Positions 23,424-34,175 of a stretch of DNA of 64,000 nucleotides are shown piece after piece. Numbering within the stretch: the stretch's first letter is position 1; every line of letters begins with the position of its first letter. The notes beneath the pieces were generated by a model. The model was not told the DNA's origin. It made no database searches and was given only the letters and a program-made list of their open reading frames with translations. Origin of the DNA: Lathyrus oleraceus (Eukaryota > Streptophyta > Magnoliopsida > Fabales > Fabaceae); NCBI RefSeq assembly GCF_024323335.1, contig NC_066584.1:233211494-233275493 (forward strand), in the 5' to 3' direction. Position numbers and translations under genes: made by a program.

Positions 23424-24751
23424 ATGGCTTCCAGGAAGACCATCCGGATTAATCTTGTAGAAATCTCTCCTCAACTCAAGGATTTGGTGTCAGAACTCCC
23501 CGATCATGCTCAGTTCAACAAGAAACATGGTCATCTTCTCAACTTAGTTACCACTGGTTTCAAAGAAGATATGATGAGAGTCCTATTCCAGTTCTTCGAT
23601 CCTAAGCATCATTGCTTCACTTTCCCAGATTATCAGTTGGTACCCACATTGGAAGAGTTTTCCAAGCTGCTTGGGATACCTATCCTCGATCAAGTACCCT
23701 TCAGCGGTTTAGAAAAGATGCCAAAGGCCGAAGAAGTTGCCGCAGCTTTACACATGACAAAGTCCGACATTGAAACTAATTGGGTAACAAGAAGTGGAAT
23801 TAAGGTTTACTTGCCAAATTTCTGATAAGTAAGGCCCGAGAATTCCTAAAAGTTATGAATGTCCATGCTTTTGAAGATGTTCTAGCATTGCTAATCTATG
23901 GTTTGGTGCTATTCCCTAATCCGGACCAATTCATAGATGTGAATGCTATTAAGATATTCCTCACTCATAACCCTGTGCCTACCTTGCTTGGAGATGTCTT
24001 GCATTCCCTTCACACTCGTACTATGAAGAAGCAACGGACTCTCATGTGCTGCGTACCTTTGTTGTCTAGGTGGTTTATTTCGCACCTTCCTCAATCAATC
24101 TTGAAGAATGATCAAAATCTGAAATGGTCCCAAAGGATAATGGCACTCTCCCATTTAGACATCCGTTGGTGTTCTAACCTCAGAGAAAATGTTATCATCA
24201 TCGACCGTTGTGGAGAGTTCCCTAATGTACCCCTCATGAGGATAAGAGGAGGTATTACTTATAATCCTACCTTAGCCCTACGTCAGTTTGGGTATGCTCG
24301 AAGGGATGGTCCGCATGAAATGATTGTTCAAGGTATAGTGTTTGACTATGACAATGACTCTCAAGGTCTCCGCCAAAGGTTTGTACGAGCTTGGGGAAGG
24401 GTGAAAAGAAGCAATTTAGGAAAGAAAAATTCTATTCCTATGGAGCCTTATCTCAGATGGGTACGCGCCAGAGCTCGCGAATTTGTCATGCCATATCTTG
24501 CAGTCGGACTATTGATTGTTGAATCAGAGGTCGAAGGAGGTACTTCCCAGACCATTCCTTATCCAGATAGGCCTACTGATGTTGAGGAATTGAAAAGATC
24601 CTGGACCCAGTTGAGAGAGGAGAGAGATACTTTCGAAGCTCTGTTCAATGCAGAAAGGAAGAAAGTACTAGAGCTCACCAGTCAACTTAATGAGGAACGA
24701 AGACTCAATGCATATCTTCGCCCAAAAAGAAGTCGCCCCTGGGAGACTTGA
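23424..24751 (+). pseudogene. ORF1 of element C (DUF7745-like), one frameshift
   Basis: Encodes about 442 residues over two frames. The first 133 residues carry the block shared with A and D (HGHLLNLV, then CFTFPDYQLVPTLEEF). At 23816-23818 an A-run is one base short by comparison with D, giving a stop at 23823. The frame continues at 23825-24751 with the second shared region (LLIYGLVLFPN, PVPTLLGD, WFISHLPQ) and a charged, coiled-coil-like C-terminus (about 24590-24720). I recognise the family as the plant domain DUF7745 from memory. It is typical of the extra ORF of Ogre elements; the role is unknown. There is no signal peptide or membrane segment. The lesion is either recent or a sequencing error. 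Confidence 0.85.
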
Positions 24752-24957
24752 ACTTTCATTGTATTTTATCATTATTCCTTTTGTAATGAACATTGAAAAA
24801 ATTAGCAATAAACATTTCTCTCTTGTTGGCAACTTACGCAAAGTTAAATTCCCAAAAGTCCTTGAAAACATTTCATGCATTGCATCGCATAACATAACAT
24901 TGCATAACAGGTATTCCAAAGGACCATATTCTCACGGTCTGCCTCTTAAACAGAAAA
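24752..24957 (+). promoter_or_regulatory. ORF1-gag spacer of element C with acceptor-like AG
   Basis: 206 nt ending in a tract of GCATTGCATCGCATAACATAAC words and TGCATAACAG followed by GT (24901-24912), 47 nt before the gag ATG at 24958. The same arrangement precedes gag in A and follows ORF1 in D. Candidate 3' splice site for a gag-pol mRNA, or a translation-related signal. Confidence 0.5.
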
Positions 24958-27900
24958 ATGGATCTCGAACAAACTGTCAAAGATCTCCAGACTCAGAATG
25001 CTCAATTCAAGGAGATGATGCTAAGCTTATCCAGGGGGCAGGAGGAACTGAAGGCTCTTTTGGCCGAAAAGAAGAAGGACAAGAAAGCTGTGAGTTTCAT
25101 TAACCCGGGAAGAAGGCGTAAAGGACAGGCTACGGGAATCAAATTTGGAATCCCGAATGGTCCAGAAGAGGGGGCGGAGAATGATTCAGAGGAGGAGAAT
25201 GCTGATTTCTCTAACCCTGAGGATGACGATGAAGAGTATGAAAATGAACAGTACTCTCCGAGAGATGATAAGTATAAGTTGCTGGAGGAACGCATGCTAG
25301 CCATGGAGGGTCAGAAGACACCTGGTCTAGATTTCGAAAGTCTGGGTCTGGTCTCCGATGTGACCATTCCCCGCAAATTCAAAATCCCCACTTTCACTAA
25401 GTACGATGCTGCGTCTTGTCCTCAGATGCATCTAAGGGCTTATGTGAGAAAGATTCAGCCGCATACCACTGGTAAGAAACTGTGGATCCATTTCTTCCAA
25501 GAAAGTCTGTCTGGCACCCAGTTGGAATGGTATTATCAGCTCGAGAGCTCTGACATCCGCACCTGGACTGATTTAGCAACAGCTTTCTATAAGCAGTACC
25601 AGTACAATTCTGAATTAGCGCCTACTCGGCTACAGTTGCAGAATATGGCTATGGGATCTAAAGAAAGCTTCAAAGAGTATGCTCAGAAATGGAGAGATTT
25701 GGCTGGCAGAGTCAAACCCCCTATGACTGACCGAGAATTAGTAAACCTGTTCATGGGTACCCTGACTGGCCCATTCTACAGCCACCTACTGGGGAGTTCT
25801 TCATCAGGTTTCACTGAACTTATACTGACAGGTGAACGGGTGGAGAGCGGCATTCGAAGTGGAAAGTTACAAGCGGCTACTTCTACAAGCGGTAAAAAGT
25901 CCTACCATGGGAAGAATGAATCGAACGCTGTGTATGGTCAAAAGAATCATAGTAAGAAAAATGGTGACCATGTCGTTGGAGCAGTGACAATCGCAGCCCC
26001 GCCAGCTCAAAACTTCCAGCAAAGACAAGACAGACCAAGAAGGCAGTTTACCAAGCTCAATATGACTTTAGCACAAGCACTGCAAAGCATGCTGAAGGTA
26101 AATTTAATCACTCTCAGAGGTCCTCCTGCAAATGTCAACACTGCTTCGCCTCGTTATAATCCCAATGCCAGGTGTGCATATCACTCCGATAGCCCCGGGC
26201 ATGATACAAACGATTGTTGGCTGTTAAAGAATAAAATTCAGGACATGATCGACGCTGGGGAAATTGAGTTCGAGCCTCCGGAGACTCCTAATGTCATCAC
26301 TGCTCCTATGCCTAATCATGACAAGGCTGTTAATGCTCTCGATGACGATTCTCTCATCACTACTATAGCGGACTTAACATCTCCTCTCCCGATCATAAAG
26401 AGGAATTTATTGCGAGCTGGTTTATTTCCAGGTTGTACTGAAGATTGCAATCTCTGCATACTCCGGCCCGAGGACTGTCTGAAGTTGAGGAATGGTATTC
26501 AACAGCTGATGGACGATCGTACAATTCTCTTTGAAAGGGTTTCTAAGATGGAAAACCCTGTTGAAGAAGTATCTGTGATTGCAAGGTCCAAGGTTCCAGT
26601 GAAGATTACTGCTCCCAGAATACCTGTGAAGATTATTGCTGAGCCCAGAGTAGCTCCCCTGATCATTACTGCACCTGGCCCGATCCCGTATTCCTCAAGC
26701 AAAGCTATTCCGTGGAATTATGGAGGTGATGTTTATGTCCATGGCGTAAAGCAAGTTGGTGATCCTGCTAATCCTAATGACATTGTTGGGACTAGTAAAG
26801 TTACTCGAAGCGGAAGGATCTTCTCTCCAGAGATCTCACCTCCGGTTCCCGAAAATCGAGGAAAGGAACCAGTCAACCCTTCTCAGTCAGAGACACCGAT
26901 CGAAGCTACTACTGAAGACGTTGCCAAACGAGAAATGGAAGAAGTGCTGAAAATCATCCGCAAGAGTGATTTTGATGTGGTAGAACAGTTGGGGCATACC
27001 CCGTCTAAAATCTCGATGTTGTCCTTGTTGTTATCCTCTGAATCTCATGCCCATGCCTTGATAAGATTCTTGAAGACTGCTCATGTACCTCAAGAGACCT
27101 CCGTCGATCAGTTCGAAAACTATGTTGCTAACCTGACTGTTGACGACGGCCTAGGTTTTTCCAATGCTGACCTGACACCAGCAGGAAAGAACCACAATAA
27201 GGCCCTGCATATTTCTATTGAGTGTAAGGGAATCACTTTGGCTCATGTGTTGATCGATAATGGCTCTTCCTTGAATGTGCTACCGAAAGTCGTGCTCGAT
27301 AAACTTGACTGTAAAGGCATTGAATTGAAGCCTAGTGACATTGTGGTGCGTGCTTATGATGGTGCAAAGAGTGTTGTCCACGGTGAAGTTGTTCTCCCTA
27401 TCAAGATAGGACCTCAAGTCTTCAACACTACCTTTCATGTAATGAACATTCGCCCCGCCTATTCCTGCTTGCTGGGACGCCCCTGGATTCATGGGGCAGG
27501 TGCTGTAGCTTCGTCTCTCCATCAAAAGCTGAGATATCCAATAGAGGGAAGATTGTCACTGTGTGTGGGGAAGAAGAATACATTGTCAGTAGTGTGCATA
27601 CCTTCAGATATGTCGAGATGGATGGTGAATTCTTCGAGACTCCGTCTCAGTCATTTGAAGTGGTTCCTCCGCCCAATCCTGTCCTTAAGCCGACTCCCCT
27701 TGTGCCTGAGGTTATTCGAGCTTCTCCCGCCATGGTTTCCCTGAAGGACGCTCAAGCTGTGGTTGAAGATGGTGGCTGTACTGGCTGGGGTCAACTGATC
27801 AACATACCCTACAAGTCTGATAAATCTGGTCTGGGATTTAGCTCTGAAAAGATGGTCAAAGATCAAATCAATGCTGTAGAGGATGCTGACAGTGATTGCA

Positions 27901-27988
27901 ACCTGGATAGCTGGATCTACCCAACAATTGGCGACGGACTCAATAATTGGAGGGCTGAAGACACTATCCCGATCTCCTTTAGTCAGGA
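24958..27988 (+). pseudogene. Gag-protease of element C, one frameshift
   Basis: A 928-codon ORF from ATG 24958 covers most of it. It has an N-terminal coiled coil (residues 1-43), an acidic stretch (about 70-100), a retrotransposon gag/capsid domain (about 125-300), the zinc knuckle C406-H409-H415-C420 and a pepsin-like protease with D767 in DNGSSLNVLP and the later SCLLGRPW motif. Near 27546-27550 one base is missing relative to A, so the ORF runs out of frame to 27744. The true continuation lies in the next frame (from about 27549) to the intron donor, ending in a G-patch-like segment (WGQLINIPYKSDKSGLGF). Gag packages the RNA; the protease cuts the polyprotein. Confidence 0.9.
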
Positions 27989-28229
27989 GTAATTGTTATT
28001 ATCCATTTAGTATTGCAAATTTTAATTTTTCAATTGAACTTCTTAAAGCATTGTGTCTACGCCCGGGGCACAATAGCTAATTTGTTAAGGGTTTTGTCAT
28101 TTCATAAGCATATTCATATTCAATAAATCAATGGACTTTTTTCGCATTCAAATATTGCGCTCTTTATTTTTCCTGTCGTCTTTCAAACAAGCTATGCATT
28201 CTTACACACACTCACGTCACAAATCGCAG
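27989..28229 (+). other. Predicted intron between protease and RT, element C
   Basis: 241 nt from GT (27989-27990, in GTAATTG) to AG (28228-28229, in ATCGCAG). The upstream frame reads a stop right at the donor. Joining 27988 to 28230 splits a codon after its second base and continues open into the pol ORF. Donor word, phase and position equal those in element A. It fits the intron known from Ogre elements; unspliced RNA would give Gag-Pro only. Confidence 0.82.
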
Positions 28230-31200
28230 ATCCGTATCCACTCTGGATCCTATTGACAATAATTCCGCTACTGTTCATTATGACTTTGAAAATCCGATCT
28301 ACCAAGCCGAAGATGGACGTGAGGAAGATTGTGAAGTCCCTGGAGAGCTTGCCAGACTATTACTGCAAGAGGAAAGGACTATACAGCCGCATGAAGAGTC
28401 ACTCGAAGTCGTAAATCTAGGTACTGAAGTGGAAAGAAAAGAAGTCAGAATAGGAGCAGGATTGGAAAACAGTGTCAAAGAAAGATTGATTCGGATGTTA
28501 CATGACTATGTAGAGGTTTTCGCCTGGTCTTATGAAGACATGCCCGGATTGGATACTGACATAGTAGTGCATCGTCTGCCCATGAAGGAAGACTGTCGTC
28601 CCGTCAAGCAAAAGGTTCGCCGCATGCGTCCTGAAATGTCTGAGAAAATCAAAGCCGAGGTTATGAAACAATTCAATGCCGGTTTCCTAGCCGTTACTTC
28701 TTATCCTCAATGGGTTGCTAATGTGGTGCCAGTGCCAAAGAAGGATGGTAAGGTGCGAATGTGCGTAGATTACAGAGATTTGAATAAAGCGAGTCCCAAA
28801 GATGACTTTCCACTCCCGCACATTGATGTTCTGGTAGATAACACCGCTCAACACAAAGTATTCTCATTCATGGATGGATTCTCGGGTTATAATCAGATTA
28901 AGATGGCACCTGAGGACATGGAGAAAACTACGTTTGTGACGCAATGGGGCACTTTCTGTTACAAAGTAATGCCATTCGGTCTAAAGAACGCCGGGGCAAC
29001 GTACCAGCGTGCTATGGTGGTTTTGTTCCATGACATGATTCATCATGAGATAGAAGTATATGTGGATGACATGATAGCCAGATCTCATACTGAAGAGGAA
29101 CATCTCGATCATTTATACAAACTGTTCGAGAGGTTGAAGAAGTACAAGTTGAGATTGAATCCGAACAAATGCACCTTTGGGGTAAGATCCGGTAAACTCT
29201 TGGGCTTTATTGTCAGTGGTAAAGGAATTGAGGTTGACCCAGCTAAAGTAAGAGCTATTCAAGAAATGCCAGTTCCCCGTACGGAGAAGGAGGTCAGAGG
29301 TTTCTTGGGACGCTTGAACTACATTGCCCGATTTATCTCCCACTTGACCGCCACTTGTAAACCCATCTTCAAATTACTGAGGAAGAATCAAGAGATGATA
29401 TGGAATGACGAATGCCAAGAAGCCTTTGACAAAATCAAGAAATATCTCCAGGAACCTCCAATTCTGATACCACCAGTCGAAGGAAGACCTTTAATCATGT
29501 ATTTGACCGTGTTAGAAAATTCAATGGGGTGCGTATTGGGGCAACATGACGAGTCTGGTCGAAAAGAGCATGCCATATACTACCTGAGCAAAAAGTTTAC
29601 CGACTGTGAAACAAGATACTCACTGCTCGAGAGAACTTGTTGTGCTTTGGCCTGGGCTGCTCGCCGACTAAGACAGTATATGTTGAATCATACCACTTTG
29701 TTGATTTCTAGGATGGATCCCATCAAATACATGTTCGAGAAGCCTGCCCTCTCCGGAAGAATAGCGAGATGGCAGATGATCTTAACAGAGTACGACATCC
29801 AGTATACTACCCAGAAAGCAATCAAAGGAAGCGTGCTGGCTGATCATTTGGCTCATCAAGCGGTGGACGATTACCAATCTATGAATTTTGAGTTCCCAGA
29901 TGAGGATGTCATGCTTGTTACGGATTACGAAAAACCTAAACCAGATGAGGGATCCGAATGGGGATCCCGATGGACTATGGTCTTTGATGGATCTTCTAAT
30001 GCATTGGGCCATGGTGTTGGGGTTGTACTCATTTCTCCCGAGGGTTACCATACGCCTTTCACAGCTAGACTATGTTTTCATTGTACCAATAATATGGCTG
30101 AGTATGAAGCATGTATTTTTGGACTCAAAGCTGCTATAGATGGGCGAATCAAGTTTTTGAGTGTGTACGGAGATTCGGCCTTGGTAATCAGTCAGATCAA
30201 AGGAGAATGGGATACTAAACATCCAAATCTCATCCCTTATCGAGAGCAGGTAATGACATTACTTCCATACTTTGAAGAGATTACATTTGAACATATTCCA
30301 CGAGAAGAGAATCAGTTGGCAGACGCATTAGCTACCATGTCATCTATGTTCAGAGTCAGATGGGACGGTGAAGCTCCCAGGATTACCATTGAGCGACTAG
30401 ATGAACCGGCATACTGTTATGAACTTAACACTGAGGGAGTACGGGAAAAACCTTGGTTCCACGACGTAAAAAGATACTTAGAAGCTCAGGAATACCCTGA
30501 AGGGGCATCCATCAATGACAGAAAATTCCTGAGGAAGTTCTCCGCTAAATTCTTTCTGAGTAATGGAGTGTTATACAAACGTAATCATGACTTGACTCTG
30601 CTTCGCTGTGTGGATAAAAAGGAAGCAGAAAAGATTATGGAAGACATGCATGACGGTATTTTTGGGACTCATTCTAATGGACATACAATGGCCAAGAAGA
30701 TTCTGAGGTCAAGGTATTATTGGTCTACCATGGAAGCTGATTTCCACCATCACTCCAGAACCTGTCACAAGTGTCAGATCTATGCGGACAAAGTACATGT
30801 GCCTCCTGCTCCATTGAACATGTTGACAGCTCCTTGGCCCTTTGCAATGTGGGGCATCGATATGATCGGGGAGATTAAACCTACGGCTTCTAATGGACAT
30901 CGCTTCATTCTCGTCGCTATTGATTACTTCACCAAGTGGGTAGAGGCAGCCTCATTCGCTTCTGTCACCAAGAATGTGGTGGCACGGTTCGTCAAGAATA
31001 GCCTTATTTGTCGATACGGCATCCCTGAAAGGATTATCACTGACAATGGTACTAATTTGAACAACAAGATGATTACTGAACTCTGCACGCAGTTCAAAAT
31101 TAAGCACCATAACTCTTCTCCGTACCGGCCAAAGATGAATGGCGCCGTGGAGGCTGCTAATAAGAACATTAAGAAGATCATACAAAAGATGACAGTAACG

Positions 31201-31701
31201 TACAAAGACTGGCACGAGATGTTACCATTTGCTCTCCATGGTTATCGCACTTCAGTACGCACTTCGACGGGGGCAACTCCTTTCTCTTTAGTCTACGGAA
31301 CGGAGGCCGTTTTACCGGTGGAAGTTCAGATTCCCTCTCTAAGAATCATGAAAGAGGCGGGCTTAGATGAAGATGAATGGATTCAGACTCGACTCGATCA
31401 GATAAACTTGATTGATGAGAAGAGACTCGCGGCTGTTTGTCATGGACAGATATATCAGAAGCGCGTGACCCAGGCATTTAACAAAAGAGTCAAGAGACAG
31501 GTGTATCAAGTTGGTGACTTGGTGATCAAGCGTATCATTCTATCTTAAGGGGATCCCAGAGGCAAGTGGACTCCCACATACGAAGGGCCATTTGTGGTTA
31601 AGAAGGTATTCTCTGGTGGAGCCATGATACTTGCTACAATGGATGGCGAAGACTTCCCGCATCCTGTGAACGCGGACATAGTTAAAAAATACTACGCATA
31701 A
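28230..31701 (+). pseudogene. Pol of element C: RT, RNase H, archaeal-type RNase H, integrase; one nonsense codon
   Basis: Open from the intron acceptor; the first ATG is 28429 (residues numbered from there). RT has YVDD at 211-214. A first, degenerate RNase H/connection follows (about 370-480). A second RNase H of archaeal type has D520, E558 and D582; this second domain defines the Tat lineage. Integrase has an HHCC zinc finger (about 740-785) and catalytic D811, D872 and E908, an exact DD35E spacing. A TAA at 31546-31548 cuts the last 51 codons; the frame stays open and similar to A's C-terminus until TAA at 31699-31701. RT and RNase H copy the RNA and integrase inserts the DNA. Loss of the integrase tail probably harms function. 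Confidence 0.93.
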
Positions 31702-31709
31702 CAGAGACC

Positions 31710-31890
31710 TGCTAGGTCGACGTACCTAGGCAAAAGTAAGGGCATCCCGGCGAACCAAAAGGGTTCGGGCAAAAATTAGGGATAAACATATAAAAATGTA
31801 CACCCGGCAAGTCGAAAACCTGAAAAGGCGGCTTGGGCAAAAACGGGTATCCTGGTGGACTGAAAACCTGAAAAGGCGGTCCAGGCAAAA
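31710..31890 (+). repeat. Post-pol hairpin group with GAAA tetraloops (element C)
   Basis: Four hairpins, each followed by GGCAAAA. H1 pairs CTAGGT (31712-31717) with ACCTAG (31724-31729). H2 pairs CGAACC (31751-31756) with GGTTCG (31762-31767). H3 pairs AAGTCG (31809-31814) with CGGCTT (31829-31834) around an inner CCT-GAAA-AGG. H4 pairs GGACTG (31857-31862) with CGGTCC (31877-31882), again around CCT-GAAA-AGG. Element A has two counterparts with different stems and CCC-GAAA-GGG. The function is unknown; an RNA role is inferred. Confidence 0.7.
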
Positions 31891-32884
31891 ATTAGGGATT
31901 CAAGCGTATGACTATGTCCCGTTCTCTGTCAGCTTCAACCAAGTTCAAGGGACTGAACAAGCCAATCACCTCTATCCGACAGCAGAAGATGAGATGCTTG
32001 AAGACATGATGACAGTAGTGGAATTAAAATCAATAGGACTTTTTCTGCATAGTTTTCTCTTTGCTTTCTTGACAATTTCCTCTTACTAGGATTTCTGTCT
32101 CCTTGTACTCACTTGCCTATTTATAGGCCCTCTTTCAGAATCAATGCAATTTCATTTCGAAAAATGTTGTGGTTTTATTTCTCTGTTTTGTTTGCGTAAA
32201 CGTCCATTGATTTAATTTGAATTGATATGTGCATTTGAACATGATCAATGTTTATCAAAAATACATGCCTAAAATGGAAATTGCAATTACTACGAGACTT
32301 CAGGACCAAGGAAAAGGTCTAACCATGCTTTCCAATGAATCCGTTGCTAATCCTATTCCCCGGCAACGTCAATTATTTCCCAGAAGAGAGTGGCATTACT
32401 AGACAAATGGGTCATCTTTTCTGTCCCCAGCCAGGCTCTGTCAAGTGTTTCTACCATCAGACAGAAGTCAAATCCCCCAGTTAAGGGAGGGTCTTCCCTA
32501 TAACTATCTCCGACCAGCAGACTGAGATTTATTTCCCCAGTAGAGTCCCCTGGAAGAACGTTTCAGACACATAGTGCATTCATTACATCATTTCACATCA
32601 CATACCTACATACAATTTTCGTTCCGCATCATATACATTACATCATTTCATAACATATACATGTGTACAATGCTCTCATTTATTCCAGACGCATAATTCA
32701 CTCATTACATCATTTCACAGCATACGCATGCATACAACATTTGCATCTCATGCATCATGACATGGCATGAAGCTAAATTTATTTTTCAGGTTAATTATCC
32801 TCTTGATACAACCAACACAAAGGTCCATTCAGACGGACATCTTTATCAATTACATTCAAGATTCAACTATATCCCTCAGATACT

Positions 32885-33310
32885 GCCTAGCATACGGTAT
32901 ATTCCGAGGTGTAGTCTAGCGTACGACTACTTTCTTCTTCAGATACATCTTTCAGATCTGCTCCATGTCAACATCCATTCTGACATCCTCCTAACGATGG
33001 CATCTATAAGCCCATCCCAAATATTCATCGCAAATACAACATATACAAATACTATCAGATATAGCCTAGCATACGGTTCATTCTGATTCAGCTCATCATA
33101 TAACTCCTTCCACTCAGATACGATCTAACGGACGATCCATTCTGATCTTCAACTACTCCCAACCCGGTCTAATGTATGACCCAGTTGGACCTTCAACAAC
33201 TCAGATACGATCTAGCGTACGATCCATTCTGACCTTCTTCAACTCGAATACAGTCTAATGTACGACCAAGTTAGACCAGATGCTGCTCAAATACAGTCTA
33301 ATGTACGACC
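32885..33310 (+). repeat. Degenerate hairpin array upstream of the minisatellite
   Basis: Spaced units of the form stem, TARYGTAC-like 8-nt loop, complementary stem. Examples: GTAGTC-TAGCGTAC-GACTAC (32911-32930), AGCC-TAGCATAC-GGTT (33063-33078), GATC-TAACGGAC-GATC (33122-33137), GGTC-TAATGTAT-GACC (33166-33181), GATC-TAGCGTAC-GATC (33209-33224), and two GTC-TAATGTAC-GAC units (about 33249 and 33297). Stem sequence varies while pairing is kept, including G-U pairs. Confidence 0.72.
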
Positions 33311-33330
33311 AAGTTAGACCCTCATCCCTT

Positions 33331-34167
33331 GCTCAGGTGCTACCTTCGGACAGGTACATTCCTGAATGGTAGTCTGGTATACGGCTACTCCCCTTGCTCA
33401 GGTGCTACCTTCGGACAGGTACATTCTTGAATGGTAGTCTGGTATACGGCTACTCCCCTTGCTCAGGTGCTACCTTCGGACAGGTACATTCCTGAATGGT
33501 AGTCTGGTATACGGCTACTCCCCTTGCTCAGGTGCTACCTTCGGACAGGTACATTCCTGAATGGTAGTCTGGTATACGGCTACTCTCCTTGCTCAGGTGC
33601 TACCTTCGGACAGGTACATTCCTGAATGGTAGTCTGGTATACGGCTACTCCCTTACTCAGGTGCTACCTTCGGACAGGTACATTCCTGAATGATAGTCTA
33701 GTATACGACTACTCTCCTTGCTCAGGTGCTACCTTCGGACAGGTACATTCCTGAATGGTAGTCTGGTATACGGCTACTCCCTTGCTCAGGTGCTACCTTC
33801 GGACAGGTACATTCCTGAATGGTAGTCTGGTATACGGCTACTCCCTTGCTCAGGTGCTACCTTCGGACAGGTACATTCCTGAATGGTAGTCTGGTATACG
33901 GCTACTCCCTTACTCAGGTGCTACCTTCGGACAGGTACATTCCTGAATGGTAGTCTGGTATACGGCTACTCCCTTACTCAGGTGCTACCTTCGGACAGGT
34001 ACATTCCTGAATGGTAGTCTAGTATACGACTACTCCCTTGCTCAGGTACTACCTTCGGACAGGTACATTCCTGAATGGTAGTCTAGTATACGACTACTCC
34101 CTTACTCAGATGCTACCTTCGGACAGGTACATTTCTGAATGGTAGTCTAGTATACGACTACTCCCTC
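33331..34167 (+). repeat. Minisatellite, 13 copies of a 64-65-bp unit (element C 3' UTR)
   Basis: Units begin near GCTCAGGTGCTACC at 33331, 33396, 33461, 33526, 33591, 33655, 33720, 33784, 33848, 33912, 33976, 34040 and 34104: period 65 in most early copies and 64 later (a C-run loses one base). Each unit contains two hairpins, TACC-TTCGGACA-GGTA and GTAGTC-TGGTATAC-GGCTAC; the later copies have TAGTATAC and GACTAC, which restores Watson-Crick pairing. Copies are nearly identical, so the array is recently amplified. Confidence 0.95.
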
Positions 34168-34175
34168 TTCAAGCA

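Noticed and set aside
31796..32089. 97-codon ORF after pol in C as an env-like or accessory gene
   Set aside because: It lies over the duplicated GAAA-tetraloop hairpins and ends in AT-rich sequence; its start is not conserved in A. The repeated NLKRR residues come from the hairpin duplication.
32757..33086. 109-codon ORF in the 3' UTR of C as an envelope-like protein
   Set aside because: No signal peptide or convincing membrane segment, composition follows the hairpin repeats, and there is no counterpart in A.
33331..34167. CRISPR-like array
   Set aside because: The whole 64-65-bp unit is repeated without variable spacers, in a eukaryotic retrotransposon 3' UTR; it is a minisatellite.
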